A stretch of DNA of 38,186 nt from an uncultured Clostridia bacterium. Lineage in GTDB: Bacteria > Bacillota > Clostridia > Oscillospirales > Acutalibacteraceae. The DNA lies in contig CALWIS010000222.1 in the NCBI GenBank assembly GCA_944380795.1, positions 1-38,186 on the forward strand, in the 5' to 3' direction. Positions 16,953 through 26,096 of this stretch are shown in pieces. Positions within the stretch are counted from its first letter, which is position 1. Each line of letters begins with the position of its first letter. A model generated the notes under the pieces. It did no database searches and was not told where the DNA came from. It saw nothing but the letters and a program-made list of their open reading frames with translations. The translations under genes were made by a program, and so were the position numbers.

Positions 16953-18116
16953 ATGGAAAATAAAGGCACCGTTTATTTTTTCACCGGCCTGTCTGGCGCG
17001 GGAAAAACCACCTTGGGCGGGCTGTTTTGCCGCCGCTTGAAGAATACCAAGCCCAATGTGGTATATTTGGATGGCGATGAGATCCGCCCTGTGTTTGGTG
17101 AGGACAGCGGATATACCCAAGAAGAGCGGCTCCGCTGGGCGGGCCGTATTTTCCGAGTGTGTAAAATGCTGTCTGACCAGGGAATCGACGTGGTGTGCTG
17201 TAGTATCGCCATGTTTGAATCGGTACGGCAATGGAACCGAGAAAACATCCAGAATTATAAAGAAATCTATATCCGAGTAAATAAGGAAACTCTCCTTGCC
17301 CGGAACCAGAAAGGCCTTTATACTTCTGGGCGTAATGTGGTGGGGATCGATATCCCCTTTGATGAGCCGAAGCATCCTGATTTGGTGATCCAGAATGATG
17401 GGGAGAAGGACCCTCTCACCTTAGTGGAGGAGATCGAGCAGGTCCTGTATCCCTATATTGTGGAGAACCCGATTGATAACCGGGCTTATTGGAACCAATA
17501 TTATTCCAATAAGGTGTGTGCAACTCATCCTTCTCCTTTTGCCAATTATGTTTCTACTTTGGTGGAACCCGGAAGAAAAATGGTGGAATTGGGCTGCGGT
17601 AATGGTCGAGATGCTGTGTTTTTTGCCCAAAAGGGGATGCAGGTAACTGCCCTCGACCTTTCCGAAGCGGCAATCCAAGATTTGAACCAGCGGGGAATCG
17701 AGAATGCCCAGTTTATCTGCGGGGATTTTGTCAACTGGGAAGGGTATACCCCGGAACAGTATGACTATGCCTACAGCCGGTTTACGATTCATTCTATTAA
17801 CCAAAATCAGGAGCATCTGCTGATTCAAAAGGTCTACACCACCCTCAAGGCAGGGGGGAAATTCTTCATTGAAGTTCGCAGTATCCATGACCCACTGTGC
17901 GGAAAAGGGGAAGCTTTGGAGCGGAATGCCTTTTTCTATGATAACCATTACCGCCGGTTTATCGTATTGGAAGAATTGAAGCAAACTCTGGTGCAATGTG
18001 GATTTTTAATCGAGTACGCAGAAGAAAAAACGGGATTTGCTCCTTATGGGAACGATGACCCACCGGTAATCCGGGTAGTAGCTGTTAAGCAAAAAGAGGC
18101 GTGTCATGAAGTATAA
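16953..18116 (+). CDS. APS-kinase-like domain fused to a class I SAM methyltransferase
   Basis: The 387-residue protein joins two domains. Residues 1-170 resemble adenylylsulfate kinase (CysC): Walker A GLSGAGKTT at 12-20, DGDEIR at 40-45, then KGLY and GIDIPFDEPKHPDLVI. Residues 175-385 are a Rossmann methyltransferase with VELGCGNGRDAVFFAQKGM (SAM-binding) and YAYSRFTIHSI. A true APS kinase phosphorylates APS to PAPS, the sulfotransferase donor. Here the typical DRxENIRR appears as ERLRWAGR and the KARAGEIKxFTG loop is shortened to a few residues (SGRNVVG), so the substrate could differ. In Campylobacter a CysC homologue acts on CDP-phosphoramidate, which is a precedent. GGAGGAATG precedes the ATG; the gene overlaps the PHP gene by 11 bases. 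Confidence 0.7.
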   Translation: MENKGTVYFFTGLSGAGKTTLGGLFCRRLKNTKPNVVYLDGDEIRPVFGEDSGYTQEERLRWAGRIFRVCKMLSDQGIDVVCCSIAMFESVRQWNRENIQNYKEIYIRVNKETLLARNQKGLYTSGRNVVGIDIPFDEPKHPDLVIQNDGEKDPLTLVEEIEQVLYPYIVENPIDNRAYWNQYYSNKVCATHPSPFANYVSTLVEPGRKMVELGCGNGRDAVFFAQKGMQVTALDLSEAAIQDLNQRGIENAQFICGDFVNWEGYTPEQYDYAYSRFTIHSINQNQEHLLIQKVYTTLKAGGKFFIEVRSIHDPLCGKGEALERNAFFYDNHYRRFIVLEELKQTLVQCGFLIEYAEEKTGFAPYGNDDPPVIRVVAVKQKEACHEV

Positions 18117-18921
18117 AGTAGATCTGCATACCCATACTACTGCGTCGGATGGGCAGTATGCCCCTGCTAAACTGGTAGAGCTGGCGCAAAAAGCGGGAGT
18201 CCAATATCTAGCAGTTACCGATCATGATACTGTGGATGGAGTGGAAGAGGCCGTCACAGCTGGAGAAAAGCAGGGCATACAGGTGCTGCGTGGAGTAGAG
18301 CTGGGCGCTAGTGAAGATCGCAATCTTCATATTTTAGGGTTGGGACTCCAATCGGGATCCACTCCGCTGGGAGAGTTATGCGAGACCCTACGAAAAAGTC
18401 GGGATGAGAGGAAATATCGGATCATCTCTTTTTTAAAAGAAAAAGGGGTGGAGATTTCTTTGGAAGAAGTGGAGGCATTGGCAGGAGGCAAAGTGGTAGC
18501 TCGCCCACATTTTGCTCGAGTAATGCTGCAACATGGTTATGTATCTACCACAAGAGAAGCCTTTGACCGATATTTGGATACCGATGAATATCAACGTATC
18601 GAACGCTTTAAAGCAGGGGCTGCACAATGTATTGAGGCAATTCATCAGGCAGGAGGAAAGGCAGTATTTGCCCACCCCTATCAGCTCCAATATGAAGAAA
18701 AGCAGTTGGAAAATATGGTGTGTAGCCTTAAGGAGTATGGCATTGACGGTATGGAGTGCTATTATCCAAAGCATACACCGGAAATGGTGGAGCAATACCT
18801 CCAGCTAGCTAAGAAGTACAATCTGCATGTTACCGCTGGAAGTGATTTCCACGGTGAACAAGTGCATCCGGATATGCCCTTAACCCCTATTTCTTTGGAA
18901 ATCGAATGGATTTTCCAGTAA
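18106..18921 (+). CDS. PHP-domain phosphoesterase (TrpH/YciV type)
   Basis: The 271-residue protein carries the PHP metal-site motifs in order: DLHTHTTASDG (6-16), TDHDT (39-42), VELG with Glu65, HILGLGL, RPHFAR, FAHPYQL and GSDFHG near the end. TrpH/YciV-type PHP proteins include 3',5'-nucleotide bisphosphatases that convert PAP-like compounds to AMP, and 5'-to-3' exoribonucleases. It starts inside the end of the kinase-methyltransferase gene and so is coupled to it. Because sulfotransferases release PAP, a PAP-clearing role would fit the two upstream genes. That role is inferred; a general nucleotide or RNA role is the alternative. Confidence 0.75.
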   Translation: MKYKVDLHTHTTASDGQYAPAKLVELAQKAGVQYLAVTDHDTVDGVEEAVTAGEKQGIQVLRGVELGASEDRNLHILGLGLQSGSTPLGELCETLRKSRDERKYRIISFLKEKGVEISLEEVEALAGGKVVARPHFARVMLQHGYVSTTREAFDRYLDTDEYQRIERFKAGAAQCIEAIHQAGGKAVFAHPYQLQYEEKQLENMVCSLKEYGIDGMECYYPKHTPEMVEQYLQLAKKYNLHVTAGSDFHGEQVHPDMPLTPISLEIEWIFQ

Positions 18922-18955
18922 ATCCCCAATATATAATTCGGATATTTTTAGAAGG

Positions 18956-19001
18956 ATAACCGTGCAAATTTCCTCTTTTGAGGGGAATTTGCCGGTTATT
19001 T
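18956..19001 (+). terminator. Terminator after the PHP gene
   Basis: A long stem pairs 18956-18962 with 18993-18999 (7 bp) and 18964-18970 with 18986-18992 (7 bp), with one bulged T at 18963 and further pairs toward the loop. The tail is T-rich rather than a pure T run. It separates the modification genes from the chemoreceptor. Confidence 0.65.
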
Positions 19002-19034
19002 ATCTTTGCATTTTAACTTTTTAAAAAATTTTTC

Positions 19035-19061
19035 TTAACTTTTAGGAAATAAGGTCGAAAT
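19035..19061 (+). promoter_or_regulatory. Candidate sigma-28 promoter of the chemoreceptor gene
   Basis: TTAA at 19035-19038, 14 bases, then GGTCGAAAT at 19053-19061. Spacing is identical to the flagellin and flgM sites. Transcription would start near 19068, about 40 bases before the ATG. Chemoreceptors are common sigma-28 targets. Confidence 0.6.
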
Positions 19062-19105
19062 AAATATATAGAGAAGTATTCCATCATATGGAAGGAGTCT
19101 GAGGA

Positions 19106-21121
19106 ATGAAAACAATTAAACAAAAGATTTTGGCCAGTTTCTTAATACTGGTCGGTGTAGCGGTAGTAATTTGTGGAGCAGTTGGGATTTTAACCAACTA
19201 TACAAGCGCAAATTCTATGATGGAAAAGGCATTAGAAGCTACAGCTCCTTTAGCCGCTGGACGTGTGAGTCATGAACTTGCGCAATATAAAAACATGGTA
19301 GAAAACCTGGGTATAGAGTCTCGGCTAAGTGATGAAAAGGTTTCTGTTGCTGAAAAGCAGGAAATTGTAAATAGCTGGGCAAAAAAGTATGGAATGGTAA
19401 GAGGTAATCTTCTGGACCAAGCAGGTAACAGCCTTTTTGACGGAAATAGTTATGCTGACAGAGAATACGTTCAGGGTGCGTTGGCAGGAAATGTCAGTAT
19501 TTCTACTCCCACTATCAGTAAGATTACAGGAGAACTCAGCATCATGGTGGCTGCTCCTGTTCGCGCGGATGGAGAAAGCGATGGCGCTGTGGTAGGTGTT
19601 GTCTACATGGTTCCTACTGAGACTTTCTTGAATGATATTATGGCAACGATTCATGTAAGCGAAAATAGCGGTGCCTATATGATTAGTTCTGATGGCACTA
19701 CAATTGCAGATACCGTGATGGAAACAGTTGCAGTTGAAAATATTGAAGAAGAAGCTAAAAGCGATTCTTCCCTCAGCCGGCTGGCTGCTATCCATGCTGA
19801 CATGCGTGCAGGCAATTCTGGATTTAGCAGCTATAGCATAGACGGTGTAGAGAAATGTTTGTCTTATGCACCAGTATCAGGTACAGATGGTTGGAGTATT
19901 GCGATTACCGCACCTGTCTCTGATTTTTTGGGTGCTACCGTTAATAGTATCATTTTGATTTTGATTTTGCTAGTAGCCATTATTATAGTATCTGTGATTG
20001 TTGCGATTTCTATGGCTAACAGCATTGGCAATCCCATTAAGGCGTGTGCACAGCGTTTGCGCTTGCTGGAAGAGGGCGACCTTACTTCTCCCAGTCCGGT
20101 TTATAACCGAAAGGATGAGATTGGCACCCTTTCTAATGGTACCAAACATGTGGTGGATACCTTACAAGGCTTGATTGGGGATATCCGTTATCTTCTGGCC
20201 GAAATGGCAGACGGCAATTTCAATGTTCGTTCTAAGAACTATGATTTGTATTTGGGCGATTTCTCAGCTTTGTTGGATTCCCTGCGTAAGATCAATCAAA
20301 AGTTGAGCCAGACAATGTATCAGATCAATCTTGCTGCCGATCAGGTTTCTTCTGGAGCGGAGCAGGTTTCTTCTGGTGCACAAGCACTGGCACAGGGAGC
20401 CACAGAACAGGCAAGCGCTGTACAGGAACTGTCTGCTACCATTGCAGAGATTGACAGCGGAGCAAAGGAGAATTCTGGTTCTGCAAAACAAATGAAGGAG
20501 ATGTCCGATCAGGCGGGCAATCAGGTGTCCTTCTGTCACGACAGAATGGCAAATCTGAAGAATGCCATGTCAGATATTTTGACCAGCCACCAAGAGATTG
20601 ACCAAATCATCGCAACTATCGAGAATATTGCATTCCAGACCAATATTCTGGCCTTGAATGCGGCAGTAGAAGCTGCTCGCGCAGGCGAAGCTGGAAAGGG
20701 CTTTGCTGTAGTGGCTGATGAAGTCCGTGATCTGGCTTCTAAATCCGATCAGGCTTCTAAGCAAACTAAGGAAATCATCGAGCGTTCTACACAGTACGTA
20801 AATGTTGGTAATGATTTGATGGCCGATGTGGACAAGGCTTTGGATGAGACGGAGACTCTGACCAGTGGTCTTATTGATAAGATCAATGCGTTGGCCGAGA
20901 ACATTGTGTCTGAAGCAGAATCTGTTAACCAGGTTACGGATGGTACAGAGCAGATTTCCAGCGTGGTGCAGACCAACTCTGCAACTGCTGAGGAAAGCGC
21001 TGCAGCCAGCGAAGAGTTGTCCAGTCAGGCACAGCTTTTGAAGGAATTGGTTGGTAAATTCCGTCTCCGTAAAGAAGATGGGGATATGAACGATAACGAT
21101 GTTTCCGCTATGAATTCCTAA
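19106..21121 (+). CDS. Methyl-accepting chemotaxis protein with Cache sensor
   Basis: The 671-residue receptor has a first membrane helix at about residues 8-30, an extracellular Cache-type sensor (about 35-275, with [12 protein letters not shown] and [12 protein letters not shown]), a second membrane helix at about 279-303, a HAMP domain (about 304-355), and a long cytoplasmic signalling coiled coil. The hairpin tip that binds CheA and CheW reads [20 protein letters not shown]. Gln/Glu-rich methylation helices flank it. There is no C-terminal CheR-tether pentapeptide. Cache domains usually sense small metabolites such as amino or carboxylic acids; the ligand here is unknown. It faces the cheA-cheW-cheR-cheB operon in convergent orientation. 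Confidence 0.94.
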   Translation: MKTIKQKILASFLILVGVAVVICGAVGILTNYTSANSMMEKALEATAPLAAGRVSHELAQYKNMVENLGIESRLSDEKVSVAEKQEIVNSWAKKYGMVRGNLLDQAGNSLFDGNSYADREYVQGALAGNVSISTPTISKITGELSIMVAAPVRADGESDGAVVGVVYMVPTETFLNDIMATIHVSENSGAYMISSDGTTIADTVMETVAVENIEEEAKSDSSLSRLAAIHADMRAGNSGFSSYSIDGVEKCLSYAPVSGTDGWSIAITAPVSDFLGATVNSIILILILLVAIIIVSVIVAISMANSIGNPIKACAQRLRLLEEGDLTSPSPVYNRKDEIGTLSNGTKHVVDTLQGLIGDIRYLLAEMADGNFNVRSKNYDLYLGDFSALLDSLRKINQKLSQTMYQINLAADQVSSGAEQVSSGAQALAQGATEQASAVQELSATIAEIDSGAKENSGSAKQMKEMSDQAGNQVSFCHDRMANLKNAMSDILTSHQEIDQIIATIENIAFQTNILALNAAVEAARAGEAGKGFAVVADEVRDLASKSDQASKQTKEIIERSTQYVNVGNDLMADVDKALDETETLTSGLIDKINALAENIVSEAESVNQVTDGTEQISSVVQTNSATAEESAAASEELSSQAQLLKELVGKFRLRKEDGDMNDNDVSAMNS

Positions 21122-21135
21122 AATAACAAGAACAA

Positions 21136-21173
21136 AAAAGTGCAGTGGAGTTTGAAAAATCCCCTGCACTTTT
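21136..21173 (+). terminator. Terminator of the chemoreceptor gene
   Basis: A perfect 10-bp stem AAAAGTGCAG (21136-21145) / CTGCACTTTT (21164-21173) with an 18-base loop. The A/T-flanked arms allow action on either strand. Confidence 0.75.
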
Positions 21174-21282
21174 CTTTGTCATATTTCCATAAATAGATTT
21201 TTATTGTTGATTCTGCACCTAAAGTTTCTATAGCTTAGAGTGGGTAATGGTACAGCAAGAATTACGGATACTCCGCTTATGT

Positions 21283-21327
21283 AAAAAAAGTGGTGTGGCT
21301 ATTAATTTTAGCCACACCACTTTTTTT
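21283..21327. terminator. Bidirectional terminator between the chemoreceptor gene and cheB
   Basis: A perfect 18-bp stem (21283-21300 with 21310-21327), beginning in seven A and ending in seven T, with a nine-base loop. It would stop the minus-strand che operon after cheB and act as a second stop for the plus-strand chemoreceptor. The 110 bases between this and the previous terminator show nothing else. Confidence 0.92.
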
Positions 21328-21360
21328 ATGATGTTAGAATGAATAAACCAATAAATCGTT

Positions 21361-22434
21361 TTATTTTCCGGATTTCAAATGTGTCATCAACACGCTGGCA
21401 ATATTTTCGCAAGAAGCCTGTATTTCAACAGCACCAATATCATGAGCAACCATAGGCATGCCATAAACCACGCAGGACTCTTTATCTTGCCCGATCGTAT
21501 AAGCACCTGCCTTGCGCATTTCCAGAAGCCCCTGCGCGCCATCACGGCCCATTCCGGTCATGATAATGCCTACCATATGGCATTTAACAGCAGAAGCCAT
21601 AGAAGAAAACAAGGAATCTACAGAGGGGCGATGACCGCTGACTTTTTCACCTGGGAAACAAGATACTGTATAGCGTTCTCCCATGCGTACTACTTTAACT
21701 TGTAGATCAGCTGGAGCAATCAATACCAGACCAGGACGGATCTCATCTCCATTTACAGCCTCTCGAACCTCCATTTTACAAAGGCGATTCAATCTTTCGG
21801 CGTACATTTTTGTGAATCCAACAGGCATATGCTGTACGACCACCATGCCGGGAATATCAGCCGGCAACCGCTTTAACACATCTAAAGTAGCCTCTGTGCC
21901 GCCAGTAGAAGCACCCAAACCAATAATTGTATGGTTTTTGTAGTTGCTATGAGTGAAAATAGAAGAGGACAAAGAGGAAGCGGGTTTAGCAATAGGCGCT
22001 GCGGGAGCAGCTGGAGCTGTTGTTAAAGGACGGCGGCGCACTTTTGCATAGGAAGCCACCGTAATTTTCTGTGCCAACGCATGAAGAAAAGATTCACGAT
22101 TAGCAGTTCCATCTGGCTTGCGCACAAAATCAACAGCGCCTGCCTCCAAAGCATCGAAAACGCGCAAATTGAGGGAAGAAACCAAAATCACCGGTATAGG
22201 ATTCTGAGGTAAATACTGCTTTAGAAAATCAATACCGCTCATTCCAGGCATTTCCACGTCCATGGTGACTACGTCCGGCTTGAGTCGAGCGATCTTGTTT
22301 TTGGCATCTAAAGCGTTGATAGCATAACCAACGATCTCTATCCGGGATTCCGAAGAAAGCCCATTCATAATTATCTGGCGAGCTACGGCAGAATCATCTA
22401 CCACCAGCACGCGAATCTTTTTATCTGACTGCAT
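21361..22434 (-). CDS. cheB: Protein-glutamate methylesterase / response regulator CheB
   Basis: The 357-residue protein has an N-terminal receiver domain (VLVVDDSAVARQ, with phosphoacceptor Asp59 in VTMDVEMPGMSG), a linker rich in Ala and Pro (about 140-165), and the methylesterase domain. The catalytic residues are visible as the Ser in GLGASTGG, the His in VVQHMP and the Asp in TGMGRDGAQG. CheB removes receptor methyl groups and deamidates glutamines during adaptation. AAAGGGATGG precedes its ATG on the minus strand. It is last in the operon and ends at the strong bidirectional terminator. Confidence 0.96.
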   Translation of the reverse strand: MQSDKKIRVLVVDDSAVARQIIMNGLSSESRIEIVGYAINALDAKNKIARLKPDVVTMDVEMPGMSGIDFLKQYLPQNPIPVILVSSLNLRVFDALEAGAVDFVRKPDGTANRESFLHALAQKITVASYAKVRRRPLTTAPAAPAAPIAKPASSLSSSIFTHSNYKNHTIIGLGASTGGTEATLDVLKRLPADIPGMVVVQHMPVGFTKMYAERLNRLCKMEVREAVNGDEIRPGLVLIAPADLQVKVVRMGERYTVSCFPGEKVSGHRPSVDSLFSSMASAVKCHMVGIIMTGMGRDGAQGLLEMRKAGAYTIGQDKESCVVYGMPMVAHDIGAVEIQASCENIASVLMTHLKSGK

Positions 22435-22477
22435 AGAAATCCATCCCTTTTTATAAAGTCATATAATACGGGTCCCT

Positions 22478-23305
22478 TTATTTTTTTTGATAAACGGCTG
22501 GGGCCACCATACGGAAGAGAGGTGTTTGCCCCAATGATTCCGAGTGGCTGATAAAAAGATAGGAAGAGGGGAGCATGGCATCGTAAAAACGTTTTACCAA
22601 AGCATCACGTGTCTCAGCGTTAAAATAGATCATCACGTTTCGACAGAAAATAACATCAAATTTCAAACGGAACTGAATGGGATCCATCAAATTAAAAGTA
22701 CGGAAAATCACGTTGCTCTTAATTTTGGGAACGACCGAATACATTCCAGAAGCAGCATCTGGCTTAAAATAGCGGTTGATCCACTCTTGCGGCATATCAG
22801 CAGGTTTTTTATACAGACCGGCCTGCGCTTTGGCAAGAGCTTGCTGCGAAATATCAGTTGCCAATACTCGAGTATCCCATTTAGATGCTTCAGCACCAAA
22901 AAATTCTTTTAGGTAAATCGAAAGGGTATAAGGCTCTTCTCCGCTGGAACAGCCAGCGCTCCAAATAGAAAGCACACGGTTCCCTTGATGACGGCGTACC
23001 AGTTGTGGCAAAACCGTATTTTGAAGGTAAGAAAAATGATCCTTTTCCCGAAGAAAAAAAGTATAGTTTGTAGTAAGTTTATTGATTAGTAATTCAATAT
23101 CAGAACTATCCTTTTTCGTAAGCAGATGCTCCAAAAAAGCATGGAAATTTTCGTAGCCTAAAGTTCGCAAAGAATGAGATAAACGACTAGATATCAGCTG
23201 CCGTTTTTTGCTTAAGTCTATCCCATATTCTTTTTGGAGGAAGTTGACCATCCTCTTAAAATCTTCATCGGAGATTTCCATATTGTTAAATAGTATATCT
23301 CCCAA
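22478..23305 (-). CDS. cheR: Chemotaxis protein methyltransferase CheR
   Basis: CheR has an N-terminal helical domain (EISDEDFKRMVNFLQKEYGI) that contacts receptors, then the SAM-binding domain with IWSAGCSSGEEPYTLSIYL and FCRNVMIYF. It methylates receptor glutamates, opposite to CheB. The start is uncertain. A TTG at 23305 has AAGGAGG eight bases upstream and is my choice (275 residues). The in-frame ATG codons at 23329 and 23281 lack a good site, and the open frame reaches 23341. It lies between cheW and cheB. Confidence 0.93.
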   Translation of the reverse strand: MGDILFNNMEISDEDFKRMVNFLQKEYGIDLSKKRQLISSRLSHSLRTLGYENFHAFLEHLLTKKDSSDIELLINKLTTNYTFFLREKDHFSYLQNTVLPQLVRRHQGNRVLSIWSAGCSSGEEPYTLSIYLKEFFGAEASKWDTRVLATDISQQALAKAQAGLYKKPADMPQEWINRYFKPDAASGMYSVVPKIKSNVIFRTFNLMDPIQFRLKFDVIFCRNVMIYFNAETRDALVKRFYDAMLPSSYLFISHSESLGQTPLFRMVAPAVYQKK

Positions 23306-23412
23306 GGATAAGCCCTCCTTTATTTTCATAAAAGCACACAAATAAAACCAAGCAAAATGCAGGCCTTATCTATTGAACTAACCCGCACATGCACAAAAGT
23401 ACTTGTATGTTT

Positions 23413-23892
23413 TTACGGCTGGTTTAAAATTTGAACGCAATCAAATACCAGCATCGTTTGTTTGTCGGGAAGAGAGCAAATACCGGAAACCAGCCCCTGC
23501 GTTTTCTGGGCAGGATCAATACGGATCGAATCCTTTTCAATATCAATCATCTTCAATACAGAATCAATGAGGATTCCAACCAGTGTGTCGTTAATATTGA
23601 GGATGATCGTACATTCATTGTGCTCCCCAGAATATCCCAGCAGTGTGCGGGTATCCACAATGGGGATGATCTGACCACGAAGATTGATAATACCTTTTAT
23701 GTAATCGGGAACCAGAGGAAGCTTGGTAATGGCGTGATGAGTAATAATCTCTACGACATATTCGGAAGAAACTCCAAACAGCAGCTGTGCGGAGGTAAAT
23801 AAAAGGTATTTTTCAGTTTGGACCTCCTGGTTTTCCAGTAGTTCCTCCATATCCTCTGAATTATCGATAGCAAACAAAACATCCTGTTCCAA
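23413..23892 (-). CDS. cheW: Chemotaxis coupling protein CheW
   Basis: The 159-residue protein has an acidic N-terminal extension of about 25 residues before the CheW fold (KYLLFTSAQLLFGVSSEYVV, then IKGIINLRGQIIPIVDTRTLLG). INLRG.I.P..D is the family core that joins receptors to CheA. It starts at a TTG preceded by GGAGGG at the right distance; no in-frame ATG lies before the conserved fold. It is downstream of cheA on the minus strand. Confidence 0.92.
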   Translation of the reverse strand: MEQDVLFAIDNSEDMEELLENQEVQTEKYLLFTSAQLLFGVSSEYVVEIITHHAITKLPLVPDYIKGIINLRGQIIPIVDTRTLLGYSGEHNECTIILNINDTLVGILIDSVLKMIDIEKDSIRIDPAQKTQGLVSGICSLPDKQTMLVFDCVQILNQP

Positions 23893-23962
23893 AAAAATCC
23901 CTCCTGAGTAGAAGCTTACATAGCGTTATATGCAAGAATAAGTATCGGTGTATAAATAATCG

Positions 23963-26023
23963 TTACGGCTTATACAGGTTGGCAACATCCAAAATGATGC
24001 TGATATTGCCATCGCCCATGATCGTACAGCCGGCGATACCACTGCGCTTAATATTAAAGGTGTTGAGATAGCTGGGCAACGGCTTTACAACTACTTGCTG
24101 TTCCCCACAAAGCTTATCTACAAACAGGCAGTAAGAAAGATCTCCAGACTCCAGCCACATGAGGATACCATCTTGTACATCGGTTACGCCTTCGTCCATT
24201 TGGAAGAGGTCGCGCATTCTGACTACCGGATAGAACTCACCCATGCACTTAAATACTTCACCGCCGGAAGCATCATGGATAATATCGTTGGTTGTGATCT
24301 TGAAGGACTGCCGGATGTTGTGAATGGGGATAGTAAAGGTGTAGGTGCCTACTGCAACTTCCATGCCGTCCATAATAGCCATGGTCAGAGGGATTTTCAG
24401 GGTAGTGGTCATTCCCTGGCCCGGTTCGGAAGTGATGTTGATAACGCCGCCAACATCTTCCACGTTCCGCTTTACTACATCCATGCCAACACCGCGGCCG
24501 GAGAATTCGGTTACCTCAGTATTGGTAGAGAAGCCGGGCTCCATGAGGAAGCCCAAGATATCCCGGTGAGAATATTCCACATCGGGATAGGCGATGCCAT
24601 TGTTAATTGCCTTTTTCAGGACGGCATCATAATTGACACCGCGCCCGTCATCAATGATCTCGATAATGACTTCACTGCCCGTATGCCGTGCAGAAAGAAT
24701 GATCTCACCCACTGGGTTCTTTCCAGCGTTAATGCGCTCTTCTTCAGTGTCTTCAATGCCATGGTCCATGGAGTTACGGACAATGTGCATAATGGGGTCA
24801 GCAATGCTGTCTACGATAGTTTTGTCTACTTCGGTATCTTCGCCTACCAGAGTCAACTTTACTTCTTTGCCCAGCTTTTTGCACATATCCCGCACAATGC
24901 GGTGCATCTTCTGGAAGGTGCTGGATACCGGAACCATGCGCAGAGACATGGAAACGTCCTGCAGTTCATCGGTAAGCTTGCGCAGCTGACGTGCAGATTT
25001 CATGAAGGTGTCCAGCTTCAATCCCTTCAAATCGGGGGAAGAGGAAACCATCGATTCTGTAATTACGATCTCTCCCACAACAGCGGCCAACTGGTCTAGC
25101 TTGCTCAGATTTACACTGATCAGGCTTTCCTTGTGGTGGCGGTTGTTATCTTGGGAAGGCGCAGTAGACTTCGGCGCCTCTTTTTGAGGAGCAGATTGAG
25201 CAGCAGGAGCCTTAGAAACTGTTTCTGCAGGTGCTGCAGGGGGAGTTTCAACAGGTTCGCAGTCTACCGTTTGATAGGTACGAACAAAGCCGGATTCCGT
25301 AACGGTATGGATAGCGGAATCACGATCTTCCTGCCGGACAAAGCAGAGCAAAAAGCCTTTTTCAATAATTTCAGCAGCAGTAGATGGATCGGACTCTACC
25401 CCTTTAGGCTCAAAGGTAAAGCTATCTTCCTGACAGAAAGAACGGATCTCGTTTACCAGCATAAAGGCCCGCAGGTTTTCCATTCCACAGTCTTCATCAA
25501 AGAAAACGTGAAGCCCATAGGGGAACTGGGGATCCACCGACGGTGTGGGAATCGCAGGGGTTTCTGGTGCTGCTTGCGCGGCGCCTTCTGCCGATCCTTC
25601 CGCGGTGTCTTTCCCTTGAATTTGCTGGATGAAAGTATTAATTTTCTGCAGCAAACTGTCGATATTATCAGTGAGGGGTTCCGCGTTTTGCAGGTGGTCA
25701 ATTTCCTGACGGAAGAAGTCAATGCTTTGGAACAAAAGATCAAACAGATCCGAACGCTTCTCTTCCGGCACGATATCGATAGAGGTATCGCGGATAATGG
25801 AGAAGAGGTCTTCTACCCGATGAGCGATCGTCATCAGGGAGTTGTACTCCATCATGGCGCTAGAGCCTTTGATGGTATGCATGATACGGAAAATGGTGTT
25901 GATGTCATCCTCCGAAAAACTATCCTTTTCCTCGGCTTCCAGCACTAGGTTGTCCAGCTGCTCGAGGAGTGAGTTGGTTTCGAAGAGATAGGCTTCCAAT
26001 AAACTATCATTATTTGCACTCAT
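23963..26023 (-). CDS. cheA: Chemotaxis sensor histidine kinase CheA
   Basis: The 686-residue kinase shows the CheA order: an HPt domain with phosphorylated His49 in FRIMHTIKGSSAMMEY; a P2-like region (about 165-260), where CheY and CheB bind in the family; a Pro/Ala-rich linker; a dimerisation helix pair (about 300-355); the ATPase domain with HIVRNSMDHGIE, DDGRGVNYD and GRGVGMDVV; and a C-terminal CheW-like domain. It passes phosphate to CheY and CheB under receptor control. AAAGGATGG precedes the ATG. It heads the operon cheA-cheW-cheR-cheB; no cheY, cheC or cheD is in the window. Confidence 0.96.
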   Translation of the reverse strand: MSANNDSLLEAYLFETNSLLEQLDNLVLEAEEKDSFSEDDINTIFRIMHTIKGSSAMMEYNSLMTIAHRVEDLFSIIRDTSIDIVPEEKRSDLFDLLFQSIDFFRQEIDHLQNAEPLTDNIDSLLQKINTFIQQIQGKDTAEGSAEGAAQAAPETPAIPTPSVDPQFPYGLHVFFDEDCGMENLRAFMLVNEIRSFCQEDSFTFEPKGVESDPSTAAEIIEKGFLLCFVRQEDRDSAIHTVTESGFVRTYQTVDCEPVETPPAAPAETVSKAPAAQSAPQKEAPKSTAPSQDNNRHHKESLISVNLSKLDQLAAVVGEIVITESMVSSSPDLKGLKLDTFMKSARQLRKLTDELQDVSMSLRMVPVSSTFQKMHRIVRDMCKKLGKEVKLTLVGEDTEVDKTIVDSIADPIMHIVRNSMDHGIEDTEEERINAGKNPVGEIILSARHTGSEVIIEIIDDGRGVNYDAVLKKAINNGIAYPDVEYSHRDILGFLMEPGFSTNTEVTEFSGRGVGMDVVKRNVEDVGGVINITSEPGQGMTTTLKIPLTMAIMDGMEVAVGTYTFTIPIHNIRQSFKITTNDIIHDASGGEVFKCMGEFYPVVRMRDLFQMDEGVTDVQDGILMWLESGDLSYCLFVDKLCGEQQVVVKPLPSYLNTFNIKRSGIAGCTIMGDGNISIILDVANLYKP

Positions 26024-26068
26024 GGCTGATCCATCCTTTTTATGTTATATATAACATTCTAATATATT

Positions 26069-26096
26069 ACCTCGACCGTTGGCAAGAGGAAATTAA
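26069..26096 (-). promoter_or_regulatory. Candidate sigma-28-like promoter of cheA
   Basis: On the minus strand, GGTCGAGGT (26077 down to 26069) follows TTAA (26096-26093) with 15 bases between, or TAAT with 14. The GGTCGA core matches the chemoreceptor promoter; the last bases are poorer. The predicted start lies about 40 bases before the cheA ATG. A palindrome GTTATATATAAC (26044-26055) lies in the leader. Confidence 0.45.

Noticed and set aside
24095..25948. Long open frames (334 and 271 codons) antisense to cheA
   Set aside because: They lie opposite conserved CheA domains, with no domain of their own and no coherent operon context.
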